A stretch of DNA of 64,000 bases, from NCBI RefSeq assembly GCF_000721075.1, contig NZ_JOEQ01000019.1:1-64000 (forward strand). Reading direction: 5' to 3'. Every line of letters begins with the position of its first letter. Position 1 is the stretch's first letter. Source of the DNA: Streptosporangium amethystogenes. GTDB lineage: Bacteria; Actinomycetota; Actinomycetes; Streptosporangiales; Streptosporangiaceae. A program made the position numbers and the translations under genes. Shown here piece by piece: positions 25,733 to 35,126 of this stretch. The notes under the pieces were generated by a model. That model was not told where the DNA came from and did no database searches. It saw nothing but the letters and a program-made list of their open reading frames with translations.

Positions 25733-27115
25733 TCAGTCGCAGGCGGAGTCGAGGACGACGGCGCTCGTCCCCGGGCGCTCCCTGCCGCGGTTTCCCGTCG
25801 GTACGGCGGGCACGGCGGCGTCGGCCCCGGCGGGCGGGGCCGCCAGGGTGGCGGTGACCTCACGCCTGATCAGGTGGTAGTCGGGCGCACCCGAATAGAT
25901 CAGCGGGGGCACGAACTGGAGGCTCCTGATCCTGGAGTTCTTCACCTTCTCCGAAAGCTCGACCAGGTCGGGCAGTAGTTGCCGCGGTATGTCGGTGGAG
26001 ATCGCGTCGACGGCGGCGGTGGCCAGTCTCTCGAAGCTCTTGAACACCGTCACGGGGTCGGCCTGCTTGGCGACGGCGTTCAGCAGGCACTTCTGGCGGC
26101 TCATCCGTACGTAGTCGTCGCTGAAAGTGCGGGACCTGCCGTACCAGAGCGCCTCCTCACCCGAGAGTTTCCGTCGGCCCGCCTCGATCCGGCCCTCGTT
26201 CTGCCTGCCGTACACGATGGGGTCCTTGATTCGGATCCGCACACCGCCCATCGCGTCGACGATTTCCACGAACCCCCTCATGTCGACCATCGCGTAGTAG
26301 GAGATGTCGAGCCCGAGGATGCCGCCGATCGTCCTTTTCAGCAGTGAGGGGCCACGATGCCTCTTGCCCAGCTTCGGCGCCATCTCCGGGTAGTCCTCGG
26401 CGTACTGGTAGACCTCGTTGAGCATGCCCGGTGTGTAGGGCGGTTCGCCTTCGAAACCGAAGGGGAACCGCTCGCGGGCCGGGCCCGGCGGCATCGGGAC
26501 TTTCTCCAGGTTCCTCGGCAGGCCGAAAAGCACGGTCTCGCCGGTCCGGGTGTCGACGCTGGCCACGGTCATGCTGTCGGTGCGCACGCCGACCCGGTTG
26601 GCCGCCGCGTCCGCGCCGATGAGCAGGATGTTGATCCGCTCCATGCCCTTCCACGGGTCCGTCGGCATCGGCGTGACACTTTCCGCGAACACCGAGGTCA
26701 CCACGCTCTGGGAGACGTAGGCCAGCCGGGCCACGTAGATCATCGGAGCGGTCACCAGCACGCACAGCAGGCCGACGGCGGCGGCTGAGAGGTACTGGGC
26801 CGCGGGCGATGACGACTCCGGCCGCACCAGCAGGTAGGAGTGTATGACCACGGCCACCGCCACTGCGGCCAGCAACATCGCGGCGAGCGCGAAGGCCCAG
26901 AGCCAGGCGGGTTGTACGGCGAGGGCGAGCAGGGCGGGTCCCGCGGTCAGCATGGCGATCGCGGCGGCTCCGGCGAGGGTCAGCTCGACGCCCATCAGAA
27001 AGGCGCCCGTCAGGCGGCGGCCCACCCAGATGTGGGCCAGGCCCCACAGAACGGCCGAGCCCAGTGTCAGTGCCAGACTCGATCCGACGCCTGTCCGCCC
27101 CGTGTTATCGGCCAT
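25733..27115 (-). CDS. LytR-CpsA-Psr (LCP) family protein with four-helix N-terminus
   Basis: 460 residues from ATG 27115 with AGGAG upstream. Several hydrophobic helices cover about residues 10-130, more than the single helix of most LCP proteins. The extracytoplasmic LCP domain starts at INILLIGADAAA; it contains RTDSMTVASVD and FGLPRNLEKVP (Asp/Arg residues for the polyprenyl phosphate) and later EALWYGRSRTFSDDYVRMSRQKCLL, the conserved R-x-x-R-Q region. LCP enzymes attach wall polymers to peptidoglycan. Confidence 0.9.
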   Translation of the reverse strand: MADNTGRTGVGSSLALTLGSAVLWGLAHIWVGRRLTGAFLMGVELTLAGAAAIAMLTAGPALLALAVQPAWLWAFALAAMLLAAVAVAVVIHSYLLVRPESSSPAAQYLSAAAVGLLCVLVTAPMIYVARLAYVSQSVVTSVFAESVTPMPTDPWKGMERINILLIGADAAANRVGVRTDSMTVASVDTRTGETVLFGLPRNLEKVPMPPGPARERFPFGFEGEPPYTPGMLNEVYQYAEDYPEMAPKLGKRHRGPSLLKRTIGGILGLDISYYAMVDMRGFVEIVDAMGGVRIRIKDPIVYGRQNEGRIEAGRRKLSGEEALWYGRSRTFSDDYVRMSRQKCLLNAVAKQADPVTVFKSFERLATAAVDAISTDIPRQLLPDLVELSEKVKNSRIRSLQFVPPLIYSGAPDYHLIRREVTATLAAPPAGADAAVPAVPTGNRGRERPGTSAVVLDSACD

Positions 27116-27342
27116 AGCCCTACATCTCCTGTCCGTCACCCCAATACGTCGCAGGTTAGTAACGGTTTCCAGTTGAATGGGCTATGTGGTTGTTCGACGC
27201 GCTGAGGGTGGTCGGTCAAGGTTTGTAAACCAGATCACGCCGTCGGGATGACGCTGACCTCCAAGTTATCGTCAAAAAGGACACGTAATCGATTTTGACT
27301 GGCAAACGGGGGGATTTCCAGGTAAAGCGGTTAGGAGGTCCC

Positions 27343-28245
27343 GTGCGTAAAATGATCAGTGCGATTTTGATCGCGCTCGGCTGCCTTCTCGCACCCCTTA
27401 CCCTGGTCGCGTTCTGGGCGGCGAACGAGGTGGCGGACTCCGGCGGCTACCTCAGGAACATGACACCGCTGGCCCACCAGCCGGACGTGCGGGACGCGGT
27501 CACCGGCCGCGTCGCCGACGAGATCACCCTGAGGCTGCGCGAGAGGGGTGTCGCGACCGAGGAGGGGCTTGTCCACAACGTGGTGGGGGATCATGTCGAC
27601 GATGACTTCGTCACCGCCTGGGTGGAGACCAACAGGCTGGCGCACCGCCGGTTCGTCGCGGCCCTGAGCGCGGATTCCGGCATACCAAGCGACATCGGCT
27701 ACGACCTCGCTCCCATGTACGAAATGGTCAAGCACCGGCTGGGGAGCGGCGGTCTGAAAGCCGCCGCCCTCCTGCCCAGGACACATCTCGTCGTCCAGGT
27801 GCTCCCCGCCTCCGCTGTGGCCAGGATCGACCACATCCATGACAGGCTGATCTCAGTGAGGTGGGTTCTGGCGGGTATGTCGCCGGCCCTGATCGCCGCC
27901 GGGGTCCTCCTGGCACGCGACCGGTGCACCGCACTGATCGGTGCCGGTATCGGCGTGGCCGGGGGCATGTTCACGCTGGCGATCGCCATGTCCGTGCTGC
28001 GTAACGGCTACCTGCCGGACTCCACCGGTCCCGGCGGTCTGCCGGTCGCCGCCGTGCTCGTGATATTCGACGCGCTGACCGCCTTCCTGAGGAACGGCCT
28101 GCGCGTGCTCTTCGTGCTCGGCCTGCTCATGGCGGGGGCGGTCTTCGTCGCCAGGAACGGGCTCATCCGTTACCAGGCCGCCATCTTCGAATCCCGCGCT
28201 CACCAGCCGGAGGAGCCGACGAACGACGTCGCCGACGGCCGGTAG
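27343..28245 (+). CDS. Membrane protein with N-terminal and C-terminal helices
   Basis: 300 residues from GTG 27343 with GGAGG 5 nt upstream; an earlier TTG at 27295 is less likely. A helix (ISAILIALGCLLAPLTLVAFW) is followed by an external domain with GGYLRNMTPLAHQPDVRDAV, a pattern shared by a family of uncharacterised actinobacterial membrane proteins. Three or four more helices follow. The last 46 bp overlap the convergent SDR gene. Function unknown. Confidence 0.75.
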   Translation: MRKMISAILIALGCLLAPLTLVAFWAANEVADSGGYLRNMTPLAHQPDVRDAVTGRVADEITLRLRERGVATEEGLVHNVVGDHVDDDFVTAWVETNRLAHRRFVAALSADSGIPSDIGYDLAPMYEMVKHRLGSGGLKAAALLPRTHLVVQVLPASAVARIDHIHDRLISVRWVLAGMSPALIAAGVLLARDRCTALIGAGIGVAGGMFTLAIAMSVLRNGYLPDSTGPGGLPVAAVLVIFDALTAFLRNGLRVLFVLGLLMAGAVFVARNGLIRYQAAIFESRAHQPEEPTNDVADGR

Positions 28246-29180
28246 CCGAGGCGGGCGCGCGCCGCGGTGATGTCGAGGGTCCGCTCGACGGCCAGGTGGC
28301 CCGCGGCGTAACGCGTCAGCCGGGGCGGGTTCGGGCGCCGGAGCAGCCGGAAGGCGGCCTCGGCGACGGCCGCGACGGGGTCGACCAGCTTCAGGGGCAG
28401 ATAGTACGGTTCGGCGTCGATGCCGCGCTCCGCGAGGATCGCGCGCAGGGCGTCGTCGAGCACGACGGGTTCGGCGTCGGTCACGTTGAAGACACCGTGG
28501 TCGACGGGCCCCGCGGCGGCGAGCAGGCAGGCCAGGACCAGGTTGTCCACCGAGGTCAGGCTGATCCGCTGGCGTCCGTCGCCCACCGCGAGAAGCCGGC
28601 CACCCCTGACCGCGCCGAGGACTCGGGGAAGCAGCGTGGTGTCCCCCCTGCCGTAGACCGCGTGCGGCCGTAGGATGACCGCCCGCTCCAGGCACCTCTC
28701 CGCGGCGGCCTTCGAGGCACCGTAGGCGCCTGCGTACCGCCCGACCGGGGCGGCGTCCTCGGTGGCCATCACGGTCGGCAGGAACGGGTCGTAGACGCTC
28801 GCCGTGCTGACGTGCACGAACCTGGCGCCGGGGAAGGCAGCGGCCGCGTTGCGGGTGCCGTCGACGTTGGCCGCCCAGATGCCGCGCGCCGGCCCCCAGT
28901 CCGTGACGCTCCCGGCGCAGTGGATCACCACGTCCACCCCCGGCGGCTCCGGCCGCTCACCGAGGAGATCCCACGATGTGTACGGCGCGTGGCCGACGTG
29001 CCCGCCGTCCACTCCGGGCCGCCTGCCGAAGGCGAACACCGTCCAGCCCTCCGCCATGGCCGCCCGGCAGACCGCACCTCCCACGAACCCCGAGGCCCCC
29101 GTCACCGCGACCCGCAACGCCCTGCCACCCGGCCCGGAGGCGGTGCCGGCCCGATGCGGGCGGTTTCGATGCTCAGTCAC
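28200..29180 (-). CDS. OleD-like NAD(P)-dependent short-chain reductase
   Basis: 326 residues. The nucleotide-binding motif TGASGFVGG is at 27-35; HVSTASVYDP (124-133) and the catalytic pair Tyr154/Lys158 (YGASK) show an extended SDR of the 3-beta-hydroxysteroid dehydrogenase type, the group to which OleD belongs. In the olefin and beta-lactone pathways OleD reduces a 2-alkyl-3-ketoacid to the 3-hydroxyacid. The gene overlaps the OleC-like ligase gene by 8 bp and is the last gene of the five-gene operon, which supports this role. Its own sequence alone would only say epimerase/dehydrogenase family. Confidence 0.78.
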   Translation of the reverse strand: MTEHRNRPHRAGTASGPGGRALRVAVTGASGFVGGAVCRAAMAEGWTVFAFGRRPGVDGGHVGHAPYTSWDLLGERPEPPGVDVVIHCAGSVTDWGPARGIWAANVDGTRNAAAAFPGARFVHVSTASVYDPFLPTVMATEDAAPVGRYAGAYGASKAAAERCLERAVILRPHAVYGRGDTTLLPRVLGAVRGGRLLAVGDGRQRISLTSVDNLVLACLLAAAGPVDHGVFNVTDAEPVVLDDALRAILAERGIDAEPYYLPLKLVDPVAAVAEAAFRLLRRPNPPRLTRYAAGHLAVERTLDITAARARLGYRPSATSFVGSSGW

Positions 29181-30678
29181 GGCGGGCGACCAGATCCCGC
29201 AGGGCGGCCCGGTCGAGCTTGTCGGCCCGCCCCGAGCGGGGGAAGGCGTTGAGCGATTCGATCCGGTCGGGCAGGGCCGCCGAGTCCACGATCTCGGGGA
29301 GTGCCCCGCGCAGCAGGCTCTCGTCGTAGCCGCCGGTGGGCACGACGGCCAGCACGACCTCCTCGTCCCCGGTGTCGGGGTCGGCGAGTCCGACGATCGC
29401 GGCCTCGGCCACCCCGGGCAGCGCCGCGATGCCGGACTCGTACAGGCCCGGATAGATGTTGACGCCGTCGCGAAGGATCATGTCCTTCTTCCGGCCGAGC
29501 AGTACCAGCCGACCGGCGTCGAGCCGGACCAGGTCGCCGGTGGCGATCTCGCGCAACGGCTCCTCACCGAGGTAGCACCGCGCGAGGTGGGGCCCCGAGA
29601 CGAACAGCTCACCATCCTCGGCGATCCGGACGCCGACGCCGGGCAGCGGTGCTCCGAGCAGGTCTCCCTCGGCCTGGGCCAGCTTCTCCCGCGCCGACGC
29701 GATGGCGATGGGAAGCGCCTCGGTCATCGCGTAGACGGACAGCACCTCGGGGCCGGCCTCGATCGCGCGCCGGAGCACGCCCGGCGGGGCGGGGGCGGCG
29801 CCGAGCAGGAGGTAGCGGAGGGTTCCGGGAAGCCTGGGGGTCTGGCGCAGCAGCCTGTCCAGGTGCACCGGCACGGCGAAGGTGTGGGTGGCCCGCCTGG
29901 CGGCCAGTTCGGCGGCGAGGTCCCCGCCCCCGGGCAGTGACCAGGTCGCCCCGGCCAGCAGGGCGGGGAGGCCGAGCATCAGCTGGTCGGTGTGCACGAT
30001 ATCGCCGGGGCCGAGCGGGAACACGCTCCTGAACAGCTCCAGCCCGGTCGCGAGCGACCTTCGGGTGTGCACCACCCCTCGCGGGCGCGCCGTGGTCCCG
30101 GAGGTGAAGATCACCGCTGCCGGTTGGTCCGGATCGGATCCGTACGCCCGCTGCCCGGACAGGCCGGACGGGAAGCGGAGGATCCGGGGCAGCCGCAGCG
30201 CGCCCCGGGGAACCCCGGGCAGCCAAGGGCCGGTGTACAGGTGGCGGACGGGCCGGCCGGGAAGCGGATCGGCGAGGTTCGGCAGGAGCAGGCCGCGGCG
30301 GCGGGCCAGGCTCCTGAGCGGGCCGCTCAGCGTGTAGAGCAGGGACTCGCTGATCACCCACGCGGGCCGGGTCGCGGCCATGCGGGCCGCGAGCACGTCG
30401 GGCGCCAGCCCGGGATCCGCGAGGACGAGCGTCCCGCCCGCCGCGACCGCCCCCAGTGCCAGCGCCACCGCGTCCACCCCGGGCCGCACCGCGAACAGCA
30501 CCCCGTCCCCGGGCCGCATCCCCTCCTCGGGTGACGGTCCGCCCATCGCGTCGCGGACCGCCGAAACCCGGCGGGCGAGCTCACCGTAGGTGATCTCTCG
30601 GCCCCGGCCGTCGACGATGGCGGTCCGTCCCGGCTCCCGCCCGGCGATGGTCATGATCCCGTTGATGATGTCGTTCAC
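29173..30678 (-). CDS. OleC-like AMP-forming ligase / beta-lactone synthetase
   Basis: 501 residues from GTG 30678, overlapping the P450 stop (GTGA). ANL-superfamily motifs: VIFTSGTTARPRG (189-201), YAMTEALP (316-323), TGDLVRLDAG (380-389), GRKKDMILRDGVNIYP (395-410) and Lys487 near the C-terminus (GRADK). The TEALP form of motif A5 is what I recall for OleC rather than for acyl-CoA synthetases. OleC closes 3-hydroxyacids to beta-lactones using ATP. Position between OleA- and OleD-like genes agrees. A fatty-acid-CoA ligase is the alternative. Confidence 0.8.
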   Translation of the reverse strand: MNDIINGIMTIAGREPGRTAIVDGRGREITYGELARRVSAVRDAMGGPSPEEGMRPGDGVLFAVRPGVDAVALALGAVAAGGTLVLADPGLAPDVLAARMAATRPAWVISESLLYTLSGPLRSLARRRGLLLPNLADPLPGRPVRHLYTGPWLPGVPRGALRLPRILRFPSGLSGQRAYGSDPDQPAAVIFTSGTTARPRGVVHTRRSLATGLELFRSVFPLGPGDIVHTDQLMLGLPALLAGATWSLPGGGDLAAELAARRATHTFAVPVHLDRLLRQTPRLPGTLRYLLLGAAPAPPGVLRRAIEAGPEVLSVYAMTEALPIAIASAREKLAQAEGDLLGAPLPGVGVRIAEDGELFVSGPHLARCYLGEEPLREIATGDLVRLDAGRLVLLGRKKDMILRDGVNIYPGLYESGIAALPGVAEAAIVGLADPDTGDEEVVLAVVPTGGYDESLLRGALPEIVDSAALPDRIESLNAFPRSGRADKLDRAALRDLVARRD

Positions 30679-31796
30679 GCGGCACTGACCCACAGGTGCT
30701 CGTAGGTGGGAATGAGGACCCCTCTGGCCGCGCGCCGTCGCAGGACGCGCACCCGATGGGAGAGCAGGACGGAGGCCACCGCCCGGATCTGGGCCAGGGC
30801 CAGCGGGTAGCCGATGCAGAAGTGCGGGCCCGCGCCGAACCAGAGCCTGCGCAGTTCGGGCGGGTGGGGGCGGGAGGGATCGAACGGGCCGTACGCCCTG
30901 GCGCAGTTGTGGGTGATGATCAGTACTCTGTCGCCGGGGCGCACCGCGACCTTGCCGACACGCGCGGCGGCGGACACCGAGCGGAGCATCAGCGGCGTCG
31001 GCGTGGTGACCCGCATGGCCTCCTCGATGACCCGGTCCAGGTCGTCCACCGGGGTCCGGTGGTCGTGCAGGAGGGCGAAGAGCCGGGGGACGAACGTGGC
31101 GACCGTCTCGGTACCGGTCAGGAAGAACGCCCCGGCCGCTCCCCTGGCCTCGGCGGGCGAGAGCCCCTGGGCCCGCATCCGGCCCATCACCGTGGACTCG
31201 TCGGCGGCCTCGTAGGCGGCCTGCGCGATGTCCCCGATCCGGTCCAGCACCTGCCGGGCGGCCGCCACCTGCCGATCCGACAGCCGCCGCGAGCGGAGCG
31301 AGACCATCGAGACGACCCGCTCCCCGTCTGCGAACAGCTCCCTGGCCCGAGCCTCGGAGACCTCGCCCAGCCCGATCACCCGGCAGATCACCGCTCCGGC
31401 CATCAGCCGCATGGCGTCCACCAGGTCGACCGCCTCGCCGCGTCCCAGGCGCGCCGAGAGGTCGTCGAGCGGCCCGCGGAGCACGTCGTCCACCAGCGCC
31501 GAGACGTACGCGGGGGTGAACAGCGGCATCAGCTTCCTGCGCAGCGCGAGGTGGCCCGCTCCCTCCATGTTGAGCAGCACGGAGGGGCCGAGCACGGGCG
31601 TCCACAGGTCGCCGGGCGATCCGGGGCCGTCCTTGCGGAACCGCTCGTCCATCAGCACGGCCCGCGCGACGGTGGCGTCGTTGACCACGACGCCCAGTCC
31701 GGGAACCCGCACCACGGGCCCGAGTCCGGCCAGCAGCCGCAGGAGCGGGTAGGCGAAGGGATGCGCGGCCAGGTAGAGCCGCGTCTCGTGGTTCAC
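30675..31796 (-). CDS. Cytochrome P450
   Basis: 373 residues, slightly short for a bacterial P450 (about 400). The heme-binding loop FGAGPHFCIG has Cys327 as ligand. The I-helix segment AFFLTGTETVATF supplies the oxygen-activating Thr, and the K-helix EEAMR (258-262) gives the E-x-x-R pair. ATGA overlap with the glycosyltransferase and GTGA overlap with the ligase show coupling in the operon. It probably hydroxylates the lipid product or intermediate. No ferredoxin gene is next to it. Confidence 0.92.
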   Translation of the reverse strand: MNHETRLYLAAHPFAYPLLRLLAGLGPVVRVPGLGVVVNDATVARAVLMDERFRKDGPGSPGDLWTPVLGPSVLLNMEGAGHLALRRKLMPLFTPAYVSALVDDVLRGPLDDLSARLGRGEAVDLVDAMRLMAGAVICRVIGLGEVSEARARELFADGERVVSMVSLRSRRLSDRQVAAARQVLDRIGDIAQAAYEAADESTVMGRMRAQGLSPAEARGAAGAFFLTGTETVATFVPRLFALLHDHRTPVDDLDRVIEEAMRVTTPTPLMLRSVSAAARVGKVAVRPGDRVLIITHNCARAYGPFDPSRPHPPELRRLWFGAGPHFCIGYPLALAQIRAVASVLLSHRVRVLRRRAARGVLIPTYEHLWVSAA

Positions 31797-32524
31797 CGGA
31801 CGTCGATCACTTCTGGGCGGTAGTGGTGGTCGGCGTACCAGGCGAGGGTGCCCGCGAGACCGTACGCCCTGAGCCTGCGCACGGAGCCGAAGACCACCAC
31901 GTCGCGGCGCGAGCCGTAGGCGGCGGTGAGCATACGCACCCGGTTGACCAGGGCGCGGTCCTCGTGGACCTCCTCGATCGCGGTCCTGGGGAAGCCGCCC
32001 GCGCGGTCGTAGAGGTCCGCGGTGATGGCCAGGGTGGCACCGGGCATCATCACGTACGGCCCCAGGTAGCGCGGGTCCCTGTTGCCGGGCCGAAAGCGCC
32101 CGAAGGCGGCCGCCACCTCCACCACGAACGGGATGAGGCGTCGCTCCCAGAACTTCAGCCGGAACTCGTCGGTCCGGGGGCGCAACTGGCCGCCGACCAT
32201 CTCCAGCCCGTCGCCGAAGGCCCGCCGGATGTTGCGCACCCAGTCGGGGCGGGGCAGGCAGTCGGCATCGGTCCTGGCCAGATGGGTCGCCCCGTGCGCG
32301 ATGGCGTGGCGCATGCCGGTGTCGGAGGCGGCGCCGGTGCCCTTCCGGGTCTCGACGATCACCTGGACACCGTGCCGCCGGACGATCTCGGCGGTGCCGT
32401 CGGTGCTCGCGTTGTCCACCACGAGCAGCGTGAAGTCCCGGTCGTCCTGCTCGGCCAGTGCCCTCAGCGTCGCCTCGATGCCGGGCGCCTCGTTGTAGGC
32501 AGGGATGATCACCCAGAGGTCCAT
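31793..32524 (-). CDS. Family 2 glycosyltransferase
   Basis: About 243 residues; GTG 32527 or ATG 32524 can start it, both overlapping the OleA-like stop. GT-A features: VIIPAYNEAPGIEATL, VVDNASTDGT and the metal-binding D-x-D (DADC, 87-90), later EEVHEDRALVNRV as a catalytic-site acid region. No membrane helix is visible, so it is cytosolic or peripheral. It may glycosylate the product of the operon, which would be unusual for an Ole-like pathway. Confidence 0.87.
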   Translation of the reverse strand: MDLWVIIPAYNEAPGIEATLRALAEQDDRDFTLLVVDNASTDGTAEIVRRHGVQVIVETRKGTGAASDTGMRHAIAHGATHLARTDADCLPRPDWVRNIRRAFGDGLEMVGGQLRPRTDEFRLKFWERRLIPFVVEVAAAFGRFRPGNRDPRYLGPYVMMPGATLAITADLYDRAGGFPRTAIEEVHEDRALVNRVRMLTAAYGSRRDVVVFGSVRRLRAYGLAGTLAWYADHHYRPEVIDVR

Positions 32525-33483
32525 CACATCTCCGCCAGGATCACGCCGGTGCTGATCCCGCCGCCCAGGCCGAGCAGCGCCACCCGGTCGCCGGGCCGCC
32601 AGCCGCCCAGCGCGAGCTGGAGCGGCAGCGTGGTCGAGGCGCAGTTACCGTGCTCGGGCAGGCTGACCACAAGCCGGTCGTCGGGGATGCCGAGCACCTG
32701 GGCCAGGACGCGCAGGTAGGGCAGCGCCACCTGGTGCACCGCCACGATGGTGAAGTCGTCCCAGGTCAGGCCGGTGCGCTTGAGCGCGTTGAGGAAGATG
32801 TCCGGGCCGATCATCTCGAACGCCTCCTTCAACCTGCGCCCGTCGCCTCGGAAGTAGGAGTATTCGGGGTCGCGAGGATGCGCCGAACCGCCTCCCGGCA
32901 GGGTGCCGATCGCCCATGCCGTGGAGTCGGCCGCGAAGTCGCGGTAGAAAATGCCGCGTTCCATATCGGCGGCGACCGTGACCGCGGCTCCGCTGTCCGA
33001 CATCGTGTAGCCCGCGAAGGAGTCGACGAACTGCGCGCGGTCCCGGACCTGCCAGCGGATCGCCCGTGAGGGGATCTCGCCCGAGCAGACCAGTACCTTG
33101 CGATACGTCCCGGACAGGATCAGCGCCTCGGCGATCTGGATCCCGTTGAGCATGCTGTTGCAGGCGTTCTTGATGTCGAACACCGGGCAGGAGAGTCCCA
33201 GCTTGGCCGCCACGATGTGCGCGGTGGCGGGCTCGACCATGTCCTGCGAGGCCGACGCGAAGACGAGCAGGTCGACACCTGAGTGGTCGAGGCCGCGTGC
33301 CGCCTCGGCGGCCAGGTCCGAGGCCTGCTGGTCATCGCGGGCCACATGGCGCCGTCGGATTCCCGTCAGCCTCTCGACGACGCCTCCGTAGGGTGCGTAG
33401 CCCTCGATCCGCCGCTCCACATCCGCGCTGGACATGGTCCGTTCCGGCAGATACGTCGCGACGCCCGTGATCCGGGCTTTCAT
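32524..33483 (-). CDS. OleA-like ketoacyl-ACP synthase III family enzyme
   Basis: 319 residues. The thiolase-fold active site can be read: Cys108 in DIKNACNSM, His250 in VAVHQVALP and Asn280 in EHGNCAST. Glu84 in QDMVEPATAH sits where OleA enzymes carry the catalytic Glu before the Cys (from memory). OleA joins two acyl-CoAs by non-decarboxylative Claisen condensation to a 2-alkyl-3-ketoacid. It is the first gene of the operon, with AGGGAG before the ATG. FabH-like synthases of other pathways are the alternative. Confidence 0.8.
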   Translation of the reverse strand: MKARITGVATYLPERTMSSADVERRIEGYAPYGGVVERLTGIRRRHVARDDQQASDLAAEAARGLDHSGVDLLVFASASQDMVEPATAHIVAAKLGLSCPVFDIKNACNSMLNGIQIAEALILSGTYRKVLVCSGEIPSRAIRWQVRDRAQFVDSFAGYTMSDSGAAVTVAADMERGIFYRDFAADSTAWAIGTLPGGGSAHPRDPEYSYFRGDGRRLKEAFEMIGPDIFLNALKRTGLTWDDFTIVAVHQVALPYLRVLAQVLGIPDDRLVVSLPEHGNCASTTLPLQLALGGWRPGDRVALLGLGGGISTGVILAEM

Positions 33484-33531
33484 TGATCTCCCTAAACAGG
33501 ATTAAGTCTCCCCGTGTCCCTGTGCTCGCGC

Positions 33532-33560
33532 AATGTATCGAAAAGGCGGGGATTTGTCCT
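33532..33560 (-). promoter_or_regulatory. Promoter of the Ole-like operon
   Basis: Read on the minus strand, AGGACA (33560-33555) and TACATT (33537-33532) are separated by 17 bp; each matches the sigma-70-like consensus at four of six positions. The OleA-like ATG lies about 48 bp downstream. Confidence 0.4.
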
Positions 33561-33639
33561 GATCGTGCAGCTGAAGACCGGTGAAACCCTGTATCTCACA
33601 CCAGCATAAGCCGGTCATACGGGGGTAACCGCTCCTGTC

Positions 33640-35079
33640 GTGAGCGACGTTCAGACAGGGACCGTGACCACGAAGGTCCCGGCGAGGTTGGATCGGCTGC
33701 CGTGGTCACGATGGCACTGGATGATCGTCGTCGGCCTCGGCACCGTCTGGATCCTCGACGGCCTCGAAGTGACGATCATCGGAAACCTCTCCGCCCAGCT
33801 GGCCAAGGAGGGCAGCGGCCTGGCGATCACCCAGGCCCAGGTCGCGGGGCAGGCCGCGGCACTCTACGTGGCGGGGGCGTGTCTCGGGGCACTGTTCTTC
33901 GGCTGGTTCACCGACAGGTTCGGCCGGAAGAAGATGTTCATCATCACGATGGCCGTCTACCTGGTCGCCACCGCCGCGACGGCGTTCTCCTTCTCCGTCT
34001 GGTGGTTCTTCCTGTTCCGGTTCCTGACCGGTTTCGGCATCGGTGGCGAGTACGCGGCCGTCAACTCGGCCATCGACGAGCTCATCCCGAGCCGCCATCG
34101 CGGCAGGATCGACATCATCATCAACGGCAGCTACTGGCTCGGCGCCGCCGGAGGCGCGCTGCTGACCGTGCCGCTGCTCGACAACCTCCCGCTGAACATC
34201 GGCTGGCGCGTCGCCTTCGGGATGGGGGTGGTGCTCGGCCTGGCCATCCTGCTGGTCCGCAGACACGTGCCGGAGAGCCCTCGCTGGCTGTTCATCCACG
34301 GCCGTGACCGGGAGGCCGAGAGGCTGGTCGACGAGGTGGAGGAGCGGATCGAGCGCGAGGAGGGCATCCCGCTCGACGAGCCCTCGCGGTCGATGACCAT
34401 CCACCAGCGCACGTCGATCGGCTTCGGGCGGATCGCGCACACCATGGTCGCCCGCTACCCCAAGCGCACGGTTCTCGGCCTGGCGCTCTTCATCGGTCAG
34501 GCGTTCCTCTACAACGCCATCACCTTCGGGTACGCGCAGATCCTGTCGACCTTCTTCGGCATCGTCACCCACACCGGCTACTACTTCGCGGTCATCGCGG
34601 TCGGTAACTTCCTCGGCCCGCTTCTGCTCGGGCGGTTGTTCGACACGGTCGGCCGCATCCCCATGATCTCCGGCACCTACATCGGGTCCGGGGTGCTCCT
34701 TCTTGGCACGGCCTGGTTGTTCGACCAGGAGGTGCTGACCGCGGTCACGCTCACCGCCTGCTGGTGCGTCGTGCTCTTCTTCGCGTCCGCCGGGGCGAGC
34801 GCGGCCTACCTGACGGTCAGCGAGATCTTCCCGATGGAGACCCGGGCCATGGCGATCGCGTTCTTCTACGCGATCGGCACCTTCGCCGGTGGCGTGTCCG
34901 GACCGCTGGTCTTCGCCAACCTGGTCAAGAGCGGCAGACCCGGTGACACGGCGCTGGCCTTCTGTGTCGGTGCGACTCTCATGATCATCGCAGGGCTGGT
35001 GGAGCTCTTCCTCGGGGTCAAGGCCGAGGGCAGGGGTCTGGAGGACATCGCCCAGCCGCTGAGCGCCGAGCGGGGCTGA
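33640..35079 (+). CDS. MFS transporter, sugar/aromatic-acid porter type
   Basis: 479 residues from GTG 33640, twelve helices. The loop 2-3 motif A is GWFTDRFGRKKMF and is typical of the family; RFLTGFGIGGEYAAVNSAIDE is motif C/D-like, and VPESPRWLFIHGR is the sugar-porter-type signature after helix 6. The substrate cannot be deduced. It is divergent from the Ole-like operon, so it could export its product or be unrelated. Confidence 0.88.
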   Translation: MSDVQTGTVTTKVPARLDRLPWSRWHWMIVVGLGTVWILDGLEVTIIGNLSAQLAKEGSGLAITQAQVAGQAAALYVAGACLGALFFGWFTDRFGRKKMFIITMAVYLVATAATAFSFSVWWFFLFRFLTGFGIGGEYAAVNSAIDELIPSRHRGRIDIIINGSYWLGAAGGALLTVPLLDNLPLNIGWRVAFGMGVVLGLAILLVRRHVPESPRWLFIHGRDREAERLVDEVEERIEREEGIPLDEPSRSMTIHQRTSIGFGRIAHTMVARYPKRTVLGLALFIGQAFLYNAITFGYAQILSTFFGIVTHTGYYFAVIAVGNFLGPLLLGRLFDTVGRIPMISGTYIGSGVLLLGTAWLFDQEVLTAVTLTACWCVVLFFASAGASAAYLTVSEIFPMETRAMAIAFFYAIGTFAGGVSGPLVFANLVKSGRPGDTALAFCVGATLMIIAGLVELFLGVKAEGRGLEDIAQPLSAERG

Positions 35080-35126
35080 CCATCCCGCCGAGCTCACGGG
35101 CCCCGCCGCCGTCCGGGCGACTTGGT

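Noticed and set aside
29173..31605. 810-codon frame joining the ligase to sequence inside the P450 gene
   Set aside because: The part upstream of GTG 30678 is out of frame with the P450, which has all its heme-site motifs.
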